Shown here: positions 52,369 through 59,713 of the stretch, piece after piece | Layout of the letters: each line of letters opens with the position of its first letter | Numbering within the stretch: position 1 is the first letter of the stretch | Source of the DNA: Bacteriovoracaceae bacterium | GTDB taxonomy: Bacteria; Bdellovibrionota; Bacteriovoracia; Bacteriovoracales; Bacteriovoracaceae | NCBI GenBank assembly: GCA_947461175.1 | Contig: CANHIY010000004.1 | Span: 1 to 59,713 of the forward strand | Direction: 5' to 3' | DNA length: 59,713 bases | The notes under the pieces: generated by a model | What the model was told of the DNA's origin: nothing | What the model saw: the letters and a program-made list of their open reading frames with translations, nothing else | Databases searched by the model: none | Made by a program: the position numbers and the translations under genes

Positions 52369-53480
52369 TTTGGATGCCTATCTTACTTTTTATATTTGAA
52401 ATGAGTGCTTTTGCATTCGACTATCCTTATACCATTCGCTCTCCTGAAGGTCTTTTAATGGGAGATGCTTACACTGGTGTGAACGCTGATGAATTTACCA
52501 TGTTTTATAATCCTGCTACTTTGGGGCGGCATAAAAAAGATTTCACTTTCTATCCCTTTAATCCACAACTAAGTGGAACAAATGTTCTCAATGATGTTCA
52601 GAGACTTAAAGAGTTTCAGGACGGTCAGATTGATGCTTCAGAGGTTCTTATGGATTATCCTATCCATGCTTCGTCGGGTATTGCTCCTGGATTTAAATTA
52701 TTTAATGTGGGAGTTTCTTTTTTTGCATCAGAAAACTATGATCTTCTTTTAAGAAATCCCGCTCATCCAATGCTTGATTTAGATCTTCATTCAGACAAAG
52801 GAATTATTCTTGGAACTGCAATTCCTCTGGGAAAATCAAGACTCAACCGGCAATCTCAAAGTGGTTCACAAACATCCTTGGGAGTAAGCTATAAGTATGT
52901 AGAAAGAACCGGCGTGAGGGAGACAGTTGCATTACTGAGTCCTGAAATCACCGAGGCCCTAAGTAAAGATGGACTCAAATATATTCTAGACTCAATTGAT
53001 CGGGTTAAGAGTATGGGCCATGGTTTTGACGCCGGCTTTGAGCATGTTGTAAAAAAAGGAAGCTCTCAGTTTGTCATGGGTCTTTCTGCCCTAAACATTG
53101 GAGGAATAGAGTTCAAAGAGGAGAGTCACCCAGAGGAAATCCAGGTATCAGATGTGAGGTCTCAGATGAATTTGGGTCTTGCTTACGGGCAGAATTTTAA
53201 TTTCTTTCATTATATTCTCTCTGCAGATGTGAGGGGGCTTAATGAAGAAACAGATTTTGGGAAACGTTTAAGAATGGGGCTTCAGTTTGGGTTTCCAGCA
53301 CTAAAATTCATGGCAGGACTTAATAGCGGGTACTATAGTTATGGTCTTACTTTGGATTTATTTTTTATGAAGCTTACAACTGGACTTTATGGAGTTGAAA
53401 TTGGAACCCATTACAAACAAATTGAAAGTAACCGATTTCTTATCTACTTATCCTTATTTGACTTTTCATTCGATGCCTAA
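52365..53480 (+). CDS. Predicted outer-membrane beta-barrel protein
   Basis: 371 residues. Signal peptide 1-17 (IWMPILLFIFEMSAFA). The start of the mature protein, RSPEGLLMGDAYTGV, followed by EFTMFYNPATLG, is typical of the FadL/OMPP1 and PorV-like families, and the remainder alternates hydrophobic strands (LGVSYKYVER, FVMGLSALNIGG, LRMGLQFGF). Its substrate is unknown. Paired with the lipoprotein upstream through an ATGA overlap. Confidence 0.82.
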   Translation: MIWMPILLFIFEMSAFAFDYPYTIRSPEGLLMGDAYTGVNADEFTMFYNPATLGRHKKDFTFYPFNPQLSGTNVLNDVQRLKEFQDGQIDASEVLMDYPIHASSGIAPGFKLFNVGVSFFASENYDLLLRNPAHPMLDLDLHSDKGIILGTAIPLGKSRLNRQSQSGSQTSLGVSYKYVERTGVRETVALLSPEITEALSKDGLKYILDSIDRVKSMGHGFDAGFEHVVKKGSSQFVMGLSALNIGGIEFKEESHPEEIQVSDVRSQMNLGLAYGQNFNFFHYILSADVRGLNEETDFGKRLRMGLQFGFPALKFMAGLNSGYYSYGLTLDLFFMKLTTGLYGVEIGTHYKQIESNRFLIYLSLFDFSFDA

Positions 53481-53528
53481 TTTTCTATCCTAAACTCAGA
53501 ACTTACCACCACGGACTGGAGGATTATT

Positions 53529-54848
53529 TTGAATAAAACGTTCATTCTGGATACTAATGTCCTTTTACTTGATCCCCTTGCCATAAACAAATTTGGTTCT
53601 CATAACAAAGTTTTTATACCACTCACAGTCATAGAAGAATTAGATAAATTTAAGAAGGACCAAAATGAAAATGGTCGCAATGCACGTTATTTTTCAAGGT
53701 TAATTGATGGATTCAGAAGTGAAGGTTCACTTTTTAAAGGCATCAAATTAGAAAATGACGGAATCTTGCAAGTCAGTGTGACCAAAGAATACAAGGGGCC
53801 AGCAGGGGCGGGGCTTAAGCTCGACTTAAATGACAATATTATTCTTGCTTCAGCCTTAAATCTTAAAGAGGCAGGAGAAAATGTCATTCTTATTACTAAG
53901 GACATTAACCTCCGGATAAAATCTGATGCGGTCAATATACATGCAGAGGATTATGAAACAACAGATGTTACTGTGGATGAACTTTATTCTGGTCAAAGAC
54001 AGGTGCAGTTTGATCTTGAAAAAATTGAAGAGTTTGAAAAAGATCGATTCCTACGTCTTGGGCCAGGAGATATACCCGGGATTTATCCTAATGAGTACCT
54101 TATCCTTGTGGACAAAAATAACCCCTTTAAAAAAGTTTTGGGGCGTTTTCATTTTAAAAAAGGTGGGATTGTTCCGCTCATTAAGCCTAAAGAAGGAGTT
54201 TGGGGGATTCATCCCAAAAATATTGAGCAGCAGTTTGCCCTGGACGCTCTCCTGAATAATGAAATTAATCTGGTTTCTTTAGTAGGGAAGGCCGGTACAG
54301 GGAAAACGCTTTTAGCGATAGCAGCAGGTCTTGAATGTGCTATTACTAAGCAAAACTATTCAAGAGTTCTGGTGTCTCGTCCAATCGTTCCTATGGGACG
54401 TGACCTGGGCTTCTTACCAGGAGACATAAATGAAAAGCTTGGTCCCTGGATGCAGCCCATATTTGATAATATTGATTTTCTTTTTGGAAATCAAAGAGCA
54501 AGAAATGAGATGACAACCTGGGATGAGTTAATTAATCAAGGGCTTCTTCATGTAGAGCCCTTAACTTATATCAGGGGGCGCTCACTTCCTCAGCAGTTTA
54601 TGATTGTTGATGAATCTCAGAATCTAACTCCTCATGAAATTAAAACCATCATCACACGAGCGGGAGAAGGTACAAAAATAGTTCTCACGGGGGATTCAGA
54701 GCAGATTGATAATCCTTACTTAGATTCACTGAATAATGGTCTGGTTTACACCATAGATAAATTAAAGGGTGAAGAAATAGTCGCCCATGTTAAGCTTCAG
54801 GTAGGGGAGCGATCACCACTTTCTGAGATTGCTTCAAAATTATTATGA
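53529..54848 (+). CDS. PIN-PhoH fusion ATPase (YlaK/PhoH2 type)
   Basis: 439 residues from a TTG start with GGAGGA 5 bases upstream. PIN RNase domain about 1-140 (TFILDTNVLLLD with Asp8, VIEELDKFK, DLNDNIILASAL, VILITKDINLRIK), then a PhoH helicase/ATPase domain from about 235: Walker A GKAGTGKTLL, Walker B MIVDESQNLTPHE and LTGDSEQIDNPYLD. PhoH2-type proteins act on RNA. The last codons overlap the PilZ gene. Confidence 0.93.
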   Translation: MNKTFILDTNVLLLDPLAINKFGSHNKVFIPLTVIEELDKFKKDQNENGRNARYFSRLIDGFRSEGSLFKGIKLENDGILQVSVTKEYKGPAGAGLKLDLNDNIILASALNLKEAGENVILITKDINLRIKSDAVNIHAEDYETTDVTVDELYSGQRQVQFDLEKIEEFEKDRFLRLGPGDIPGIYPNEYLILVDKNNPFKKVLGRFHFKKGGIVPLIKPKEGVWGIHPKNIEQQFALDALLNNEINLVSLVGKAGTGKTLLAIAAGLECAITKQNYSRVLVSRPIVPMGRDLGFLPGDINEKLGPWMQPIFDNIDFLFGNQRARNEMTTWDELINQGLLHVEPLTYIRGRSLPQQFMIVDESQNLTPHEIKTIITRAGEGTKIVLTGDSEQIDNPYLDSLNNGLVYTIDKLKGEEIVAHVKLQVGERSPLSEIASKLL

Positions 54849-55414
54849 TAAAAAAAAATTATCAACGCAGGCATCTCAGGGCCCCATTCAAAGAGCCTAT
54901 ACTCTATGCAGATGGTGCTCATGTGCATGTTGCAACAGGTTTAAACATTTCAGAAGGTGGGCTTTTACTGGATAGGTTACCTAATTTCCCCGATAGTGAT
55001 GAAGTTCCTCTGATGTTTTGTGTTCCGAAGTTGCCCTTATTTAAAGATCATAGCCTGCTTCAAATGCAAGGTTTTTCCAAAGATGAGCTCACTTACAACG
55101 TCGTCAGAGTGAAGGCGAGGATGGTGAGAAGAGAGCAGCTGTCTCAGAGCTTAGACAATTTGTTTCGTTCCCGTTTTGGGCTTGAGTTTATTCGAATCAC
55201 TGCAACTGATCAAAAACATATTGATAACTTTATTGTCTCTTTTTGTGCAAATTTAGTTCACCTCCAGACTCTCATCGACTCCTTTAATAAAGATGAAGAA
55301 ACAAGGCTACGGGTTAGGATGCTTGCTTTGATCTTAGGTTACTCATCCACAGAAAAAATTGCCCACTTAAGAAATTTGGTCGTTGAGGATTACAGAAATC
55401 TTCAGTGGCTCTGA
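54845..55414 (+). CDS. PilZ-domain protein (c-di-GMP receptor)
   Basis: 189 residues. PilZ motifs RRHLRAPF (RxxxR) and NISEGGLLL ((D/N)xSxxG) indicate c-di-GMP binding near the N-terminus. The rest has a longer middle part (QMQGFSKDELTYNVVRVKAR) and a helical C-terminal tail not part of a minimal PilZ. Cytoplasmic. ATGA overlap with the PIN-PhoH gene. Confidence 0.9.
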   Translation: MIKKNYQRRHLRAPFKEPILYADGAHVHVATGLNISEGGLLLDRLPNFPDSDEVPLMFCVPKLPLFKDHSLLQMQGFSKDELTYNVVRVKARMVRREQLSQSLDNLFRSRFGLEFIRITATDQKHIDNFIVSFCANLVHLQTLIDSFNKDEETRLRVRMLALILGYSSTEKIAHLRNLVVEDYRNLQWL

Positions 55415-55461
55415 GTAAATTTTTGATCAGCTCTATTAAGGATAAATTTAGACCTAACCAT

Positions 55462-55490
55462 TTGATTGAATTTGTTCAATTAACTAAGAT
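55462..55490 (+). promoter_or_regulatory. Putative promoter of the hybrid kinase
   Basis: TTGATT (55462-55467), 17-base spacer, TAAGAT (55485-55490). The spacer holds a dyad ATTGAA-TTTG-TTCAAT starting inside the -35 box. Confidence 0.38.
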
Positions 55491-55529
55491 CCTTTCGTTT
55501 TGAACTTTCACACGATCAAATAGGTCCCC

Positions 55530-57107
55530 ATGCCCTATAGTCATCGAACTCTAAAAATCATTATTATTGAAGATGTCCGAAGCGACTATAGAAGTCTCAT
55601 ATCTGAGCTTGAGAGAGTTAATGGAAAGGTTCATATTCAGCAAGTTAAAAATTTAATTGACCTTAAAAACCAGCTTATAAATCATTCTTGGGACTTGATT
55701 GTCTCAGATTTTAACCTAAATGCTTTTACGGCTTTGGAAGCATTGCAGATAACTCAATCAGAAAATCCTGACGTACCTTTTGTCTTAATGTCCAAGGGGT
55801 TGGGTGAAGAGGTTGTTGCAGATATGATCAAAGCGGGGGTTGAGGACGTAGTGCTTTGGAATCGGTTGGAAAGACTTCATCCTATTGTGAAAAGAATTAT
55901 TAAAGCTCAGGATAGAAAAGCTCATGAAGCAAAAGTTGTGAAAATTGCTAATGAAGCCTTTGCAGCAAAGGAGCAAATGCTTGCAATTGTATCTCATGAT
56001 ATAAAAAATCCCATCAGTGCCATTCAACTAGAGGCTCAAATGCTCTTAAAGGCATCAGAAAGGAATTTAGACACTTCTACTTTTAAAGAAGAAGTTCAAA
56101 TACAAGCCCAGAGAATACTAAAAACAACAGAGCACATGAAGTTTCTTATTTCAGACTTATTGGATAAAAACAAATCGGAAAATTGTCTTGGACAACTAAC
56201 GAAGCATTCGACCTCATTGAACAGACTTATTCATGATGTTGTTGAAAATCTCAGGCCTCTTTTCATCGAAAAGGGAATTAAAATAAAAACTAAAATTCCT
56301 GATGGGATTTTTATTCTTATGGATAGAAATAAAATATTTCAAGTCATCTCTAATCTTTTAAGTAACGCGATAAAATTCTCTCCAGAAAATGAATCTATTC
56401 TCATCGAACTTTTGGAAAATCAAGAAGAATATATTTTTATGATTCAAGATTCTGGACCAGGCTTGAGTGATAAGGCCATCTCAAAGGTTTTTGAAAAGTA
56501 TTGGACCGGAGAGGCAGGAAATCAAAACGGAACTGGTCTGGGACTTTTTATATGTAAAACTATTGTGGAGGCACACCAGGGTAGAATTTGTGCTGAAAAT
56601 TGTAAAAGTGGTGGTGCTACTTTTAAATTTACGTTGCCCAGAAATGCTCCAGAAACAAATCTTCTTTCTCATCATCCTTCTTTGAAATTACCCCGGTTGA
56701 CTAAATTTAAAGTCAGCAACAAAAAGATTTGCATCATTGATGATGATAATGATTTAAGGGAGGTTATTCATTGGATCCTTATGAAGGAAGGATACTCAAT
56801 CATCTCGTTTAGTTCCCCAAAAGATGCCCTCAGAGTTTTTAGTGAAGAAAAACAAGGGCCTGATCTTTTAATCGTGGATTATCATTTGCAAGAAATGAAT
56901 GGTTATGAATTTCTCAAAAGAAAAGATACATCAAAAAATTTGAGTCATTGTCCTTCGATTCTCATAACCGCGGAATCTGAGGAATTTTTTAAAAAAAATC
57001 CAGCACATTTGTCTGACAGAATAATCAAAAAACCCATAGATATTGAGAGGCTTCTCAAAGAAGTGAATGATCTTCTCTATCCACCAGATTTAAACCCTGA
57101 AATTTAA
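55530..57107 (+). CDS. REC-histidine kinase-REC hybrid
   Basis: 525 residues, cytoplasmic. REC1 about 8-125 with Asp60 (LIVSDFNL); the usual conserved Lys near 110 is absent (EDVVLWNRLE). HisKA about 140-215, His156 in LAIVSHDIKNPIS. HATPase about 230-372, complete: N-box VISNLLSNAIKFSPENE, DSGPGLS, GTGLGLFICKTIVEAHQG. REC2 about 398-520 with Asp450 (LLIVDYHL), Thr480 and Lys501 (IIKKPIDIE). Phosphate should pass from His156 to Asp450; REC1 is probably a regulatory receiver with unusual chemistry. No cognate DNA-binding regulator is adjacent. Confidence 0.92.
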   Translation: MPYSHRTLKIIIIEDVRSDYRSLISELERVNGKVHIQQVKNLIDLKNQLINHSWDLIVSDFNLNAFTALEALQITQSENPDVPFVLMSKGLGEEVVADMIKAGVEDVVLWNRLERLHPIVKRIIKAQDRKAHEAKVVKIANEAFAAKEQMLAIVSHDIKNPISAIQLEAQMLLKASERNLDTSTFKEEVQIQAQRILKTTEHMKFLISDLLDKNKSENCLGQLTKHSTSLNRLIHDVVENLRPLFIEKGIKIKTKIPDGIFILMDRNKIFQVISNLLSNAIKFSPENESILIELLENQEEYIFMIQDSGPGLSDKAISKVFEKYWTGEAGNQNGTGLGLFICKTIVEAHQGRICAENCKSGGATFKFTLPRNAPETNLLSHHPSLKLPRLTKFKVSNKKICIIDDDNDLREVIHWILMKEGYSIISFSSPKDALRVFSEEKQGPDLLIVDYHLQEMNGYEFLKRKDTSKNLSHCPSILITAESEEFFKKNPAHLSDRIIKKPIDIERLLKEVNDLLYPPDLNPEI

Positions 57108-57144
57108 AGTCCGAGGGATGGGAAATATTCAGGTTTAACCTCTT

Positions 57145-57660
57145 TTAATGACCCCTTTTAGTGGGAACCATGGACCTTAAAATCCATGCATTCTTTTCGT
57201 GCTTTTGCATCCTCTGAACGATTAAATCTATTGTAACATCATCTTCTGCTTCGTCACAAATGTTCACAATCTCTCTGGCAGTCGTAACAATTGTTTCATT
57301 CCCTGACACCAGGTTATAAATCATTTCTTCAGCAGAGGGGATTCCGGAGTCTTCTTTTATTGAGGTCATTTTATGAAAGAGTGAAAATGAGGCCGGAGCA
57401 AATTCTCCTAAGGCCCTGATCCTCTCAGCAATTTGATCAATCGCTGACGAAAGATCTAGGTATTGGGTTTCAAAAATTTGATGAAGTGACTGAAACATAT
57501 TTCCAGTAACATTCCAGTGATAATTCTGGGTTTTAAGATATAAGAGATAGGAATCGGCGAGAAGTTTTGATAAACCTTTGCAAACTTGTTTTCTCTCTTT
57601 TTCACTAATACCAATGTTTAAGGGATGCTGCTGAAATTCAGCTTCGATTTTGTTTGGCAT
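57145..57660 (-). CDS. dps: Dps-family ferritin-like protection protein
   Basis: 171 residues from ATG 57660 with GGAGG 5 bases upstream (the in-frame ATG at 57681 is not preceded by a binding site). Dps fold with ferroxidase and subunit-interface residues in LKTQNYHWNVTG, FQSLHQIFETQYLDL and SAIDQIAERIRALGEF. Stores iron and shields DNA in stress. A 19-base dyad lies directly upstream. Confidence 0.94.
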   Translation of the reverse strand: MPNKIEAEFQQHPLNIGISEKERKQVCKGLSKLLADSYLLYLKTQNYHWNVTGNMFQSLHQIFETQYLDLSSAIDQIAERIRALGEFAPASFSLFHKMTSIKEDSGIPSAEEMIYNLVSGNETIVTTAREIVNICDEAEDDVTIDLIVQRMQKHEKNAWILRSMVPTKRGH

Positions 57661-57679
57661 TTGATCCTCCTTTTCTGTC

Positions 57680-57698
57680 AATCGGATGTTATCCGATT
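57680..57698. promoter_or_regulatory. Dyad upstream of dps, probable operator
   Basis: AATCGGAT-GTT-ATCCGATT, perfect 8-base arms, beginning 20 bases upstream of the dps ATG. It would overlap the -10 region or the start of the transcript. Hairpin in the leader is the alternative reading. Confidence 0.5.
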
Positions 57699-57754
57699 TG
57701 AAAGGAGCAAAAACGAGGCCATTCCAAGAGATGAAATTAACAAAAGACTTTGGT

Positions 57755-58021
57755 CTAAAGTTTTTTAAAAGTTTCTCTCGCCATGCTTTCGATTTTATTT
57801 TTTATTGGACCTTGTGCCCGAGAGGTGATTTCTTTCAAAATGAGCCGTGCTTTGGAATAAAAATCTTTACTGTAAGACTCTCCTGAAAATTCTTCTAGTA
57901 GTGCATTCACTTCAACTTCAAGTTGAATGTTGCTTAATGTTTTTAAATAACGGCCATAAGAATGTTCGCACTTTTTGAGTTCCTTATTTCCCTTGAACTC
58001 TTCTAAGTTAATTATTTTCAT
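57755..58021 (-). CDS. Small helical protein, unknown
   Basis: 88 residues with GAGGAA just before the ATG. Fully helical composition: EEFKGNKELKKCEHSYGRYL, then LEVEVNALLEEFSG and a basic end. One Cys. It lies upstream of dps on the same strand and could share a transcript, though the dyad at 57680 lies between. A shorter ORF on the other strand is not credible in comparison. Confidence 0.72.
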   Translation of the reverse strand: MKIINLEEFKGNKELKKCEHSYGRYLKTLSNIQLEVEVNALLEEFSGESYSKDFYSKARLILKEITSRAQGPIKNKIESMARETFKKL

Positions 58022-58254
58022 CTATTCCTCACAATTTCTCAAATGATGAAGCATCCAGGTTTCATCTTTAGGCCCTACTTTAGGTATCCTCACCTTCTAT
58101 ATAAATCTCTTTATTTTAAATAGCCTCAGTGAATATTCTTCTTAGACGATTGTAAAGATTACTATATTGATGAGATGGGTATGAAGTGGAAGAGGGATGA
58201 TGAATAATTTACCCGGTTAACATTTGACTGTTCTTTTACGATTTGCAGCAAATG
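58022..58254. other. Non-coding gap between small protein and peroxiredoxin genes
   Basis: About 230 bases with no convincing ORF. It contains the palindrome ATTTGC-A-GCAAAT (58241-58253) right next to the long stem at 58255. The promoter of the small protein (minus strand) must be here but I cannot pick a clear one. Confidence 0.5.
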
Positions 58255-58291
58255 AATCCTCAGTGAAGTGGATTATACTTCACTGAGGATT
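58255..58291 (-). terminator. Long stem after the peroxiredoxin gene
   Basis: AATCCTCAGTGAAGT (58255-58269), 7-base loop, ACTTCACTGAGGATT (58277-58291): 15 perfect pairs, 5 bases after the peroxiredoxin stop. No T-run on either strand, so it is either a non-standard terminator or a 3'-end stabiliser. Confidence 0.6.
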
Positions 58292-58296
58292 GGCAT

Positions 58297-58881
58297 TTAA
58301 GCGTTTTTCTTAAACCAAGATTTTGAGCCTTGAGGGTCTGGCTTCATAGTGTCAGCACCTTTTTTCCAATTGGCAGGGCATACTTCCCCAGACTTCGCCG
58401 TATGCTGATAAGCTTCTACTAAGCGAAGAGTCTCCTCAACACTTCTTCCAACAGAGAGGTTGTTAATAGTTGAGTGTTGGATAATGTCTTTGTCGTCAAT
58501 AATGAATAGACCTCTCAAGGCCACGCTGTCATTGACAAGAACTTCATAGTCTCGGGCAATTTTTTTATCAAGGTCTGCAATAATTGGGAATTTAACTTCA
58601 CCAAGCCCACCCTCGTTTCTCGGCTGTTTGGTCCAGGCAAGATGAGAGAAAAAAGAATCCACTGAACAAGAGATAAGTTCGCAATTCATCGCTTTGAACT
58701 TTTCAGCTGCATCTGAGTAAGCAATAATTTCTGTAGGACATACAAAAGTGAAGTCCAAGGGATAGAAAAAGAGGACCTTCCACTTGCCTTTGTAGTCATC
58801 AAGAGAGATTGTTTTGTTTTCACCGTTAACAAGGGCATCGGCCTTGAAGTGAGGTGCAGGATTACCGACTAAACGTGCCAT
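58297..58881 (-). CDS. Typical 2-Cys peroxiredoxin (AhpC/Prx1 type)
   Basis: 194 residues. Peroxidatic Cys48 in [11 protein letters not shown], resolving Cys168 in SGEVCPANW, and the usual C-terminal extension with a YF-like end replaced by SWFKK. Reduces H2O2 and organic peroxides using thioredoxin or AhpF. AGGAG 6 bases before the ATG; two overlapping palindromes upstream suggest redox-dependent control. Near dps, forming an oxidative-stress pair. Confidence 0.95.
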   Translation of the reverse strand: MARLVGNPAPHFKADALVNGENKTISLDDYKGKWKVLFFYPLDFTFVCPTEIIAYSDAAEKFKAMNCELISCSVDSFFSHLAWTKQPRNEGGLGEVKFPIIADLDKKIARDYEVLVNDSVALRGLFIIDDKDIIQHSTINNLSVGRSVEETLRLVEAYQHTAKSGEVCPANWKKGADTMKPDPQGSKSWFKKNA

Positions 58882-58901
58882 TAGGAACTCCTTTAAAAAA
58901 A

Positions 58902-58924
58902 GGTTATAACCAATTTCGAAATTG
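58902..58924 (-). promoter_or_regulatory. Overlapping palindromes at the peroxiredoxin promoter
   Basis: GGTTATAACC (58902-58911) and CAATTTCGAAATTG (58911-58924) are both perfect and share one base. On the minus strand the first supplies a -10-like TATAAC (58908-58903), 22 bases before the start codon; there is no good -35, so an activator-dependent promoter is possible. Confidence 0.45.
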
Positions 58925-59047
58925 AAACATGGACCTGAAAAATCTAGTCTTAAGTGCTAAATAATTCAAGACTTGTTGTTTCTTTCTCAGTATTTTGGCC
59001 ATGTATGCCTATCTTTTTTCTAATTAGTGTTAGGAGTAAATTTAATC

Positions 59048-59074
59048 TCAAGAAATAAATGGAATCTCCGATAA
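59048..59074 (+). promoter_or_regulatory. Weak sigma28-like promoter before clpP
   Basis: TCAAGAAA (59048-59055; 4 of 8), 11 bases, TCCGATAA (59067-59074; 7 of 8), 41 bases before the clpP ATG. The -10 part is identical to that of motA; the -35 part is poor. Confidence 0.3.
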
Positions 59075-59115
59075 GGTTGAATAATTTAATCAATCTTTAA
59101 AGTAAAAGGAATAAA

Positions 59116-59713
59116 ATGGAATCACCTAAGGGCTATATCCCAAATCCCATCGTTATTGAGCAAACTGCCAGAGGGGAGAGGCAGTATGATATTTATTCTC
59201 GTTTGCTCCTTGATAGGATTATTTTTTTAGGTACGGAAGTTAACGATACAGTCGCCAATCTTCTGGTGGCCCAAATGCTCTTTCTCGAACAATCAGATCC
59301 CGAAGCTCCTATCCATTTTTATATCAATTCACCCGGGGGATCTGTTTATGCAGGCCTAGGTATTTACGATATCATGCAGCATGTGACTTGCCCTGTGTAC
59401 ACCTATTGTGTAGGCCTAGCCGCCTCCATGGGGTCACTTTTGTTGCAAGCCGGAGAAGCAGGTCACCGTTATTCACTTCCTCACTCTAGGATTATGATTC
59501 ATCAACCACTGGGTGGTGCTAGAGGGCAAGCTACCGATATTGAAATTCAGGCCAGGGAAATATTAGACCTCAAAAAACAGCTCAATAATATTTATGTCAA
59601 ACATACTGGAAGGGCATATGATGAAGTTGAAAGGGCCTGTGATAGAGATAATTATTTAAATCCTGAAAAGGCCAAAGATTTTGGACTGATTGATAATATC
59701 ATTGTTCCTAAGG
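59116..59713 (+). CDS. clpP: ATP-dependent Clp protease proteolytic subunit, 3' truncated
   Basis: 199 residues visible; the frame is still open at the window end. AGGA 5 bases before the ATG. Catalytic triad: Ser104 in [11 protein letters not shown], His129 in [11 protein letters not shown], Asp178 in [16 protein letters not shown]. Also [18 protein letters not shown] and [13 protein letters not shown]. Peptidase chamber partner of ClpX/ClpA. Only the last few residues should be missing. Unlike many organisms, tig is not upstream; clpX may follow outside the window. Confidence 0.95.
   Translation, partial: MESPKGYIPNPIVIEQTARGERQYDIYSRLLLDRIIFLGTEVNDTVANLLVAQMLFLEQSDPEAPIHFYINSPGGSVYAGLGIYDIMQHVTCPVYTYCVGLAASMGSLLLQAGEAGHRYSLPHSRIMIHQPLGGARGQATDIEIQAREILDLKKQLNNIYVKHTGRAYDEVERACDRDNYLNPEKAKDFGLIDNIIVPK

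Noticed and set aside
57131-57141. Palindrome AGGTTTAACCT between the hybrid kinase and dps as a terminator
   Set aside because: Central loop of one base cannot form a hairpin and the T-run is short.
57686-57886. 66-codon open frame on the plus strand
   Set aside because: Overlaps the better supported small protein at 57755-58021 and begins inside the dyad upstream of dps; no binding site.
1-59713. Mobile elements, CRISPR arrays, tRNA or rRNA genes
   Set aside because: No transposase, integrase, terminal repeats, regularly spaced repeats, or tRNA/rRNA-like segments were seen; gene content and order are those of chromosomal backbone.

Overview
The window looks like a stretch of chromosomal backbone from an AT-rich Gram-negative bacterium. 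It is most likely a member of Bdellovibrionota, probably near Bacteriovorax/Peredibacter. This is inferred from the mix of Tol system, FtsEX-EnvC-Ctp module, a PomAB-like flagellar stator, many Bdellovibrio-style small secreted or lipoprotein unknowns, TTG/GTG starts and 1-4 nt gene overlaps; no rRNA was available to settle it. I found no insertion sequence, prophage, CRISPR array, tRNA or rRNA gene. Genes are dense and no gap exceeds 300 bp.

Layout. 1-4960: a truncated secreted protein, a membrane protein, then tolQ-tolR-tolA-like-tolB (no pal follows). 5103-8354: a GAF-AAA+ regulator that has lost the sigma54-contact loop, a small basic protein, and an HD phosphohydrolase. 8513-14568: ftsE-ftsX-envC-like-ctp, xseA and an intact M23 endopeptidase, then (14565-16253) a histidine-kinase-like protein with no recognisable ATPase domain. 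16283-22024: a nucleoside salvage block: DnaQ-like exonuclease, cdd, punA and deoA on the minus strand, diverging from a small secreted protein and the transporter nupC. 22086-29932: rng (RNase E/G) behind a stem that covers its ribosome binding site, a GT-C-like membrane protein, a fused bS6-bS18 ribosomal gene, a DUF2232 membrane protein, rplI, dnaB and pabB-like. 30102-32886: a small protein, motA-motB from a very clear sigma28-type promoter, and an RluA-type pseudouridine synthase. 33374-40641: a WYL regulator, yciB-like, LOG, an unknown, a CPBP protease, miaB, DUF454, a predicted aminopeptidase and gshB. 40638-45393: a Cys-rich lipoprotein, a divergent sigma/anti-sigma-like pair, a TonB-like protein, a membrane kinase-like protein and dtd. 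45390-48275: a 961-residue protein resembling a decayed N6-adenine methyltransferase joined to a target-recognition region. 48471-55414: an acidic small protein, rsmD, coaD, an aminotransferase, a lipoprotein, a predicted beta-barrel, PIN-PhoH and PilZ. 55530-59713: a REC-kinase-REC hybrid, dps, a small unknown, a 2-Cys peroxiredoxin, and clpP running off the end.

How the genes work together. Three themes recur. Envelope division and maintenance: Tol, FtsEX with a degenerate LytM activator, an active LytM enzyme and CtpA. Nucleic-acid recycling: an exonuclease, three nucleoside-degrading enzymes and a nucleoside importer around one shared divergent promoter, which would suit a predator that feeds on prey nucleic acid. 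Motility and life-cycle regulation: a FliA-type promoter before motAB, a second good match before the WYL regulator and a weaker one before clpP.

The most unusual items are the bS6-bS18 fusion, the methyltransferase-like orphan coupled to dtd, the stem over the rng start, the sigma54-type regulator without its GAFTGA loop, and several kinase-like proteins missing essential parts. I see no multi-gene defence island; the methyltransferase-like protein is the best candidate for an undescribed function.
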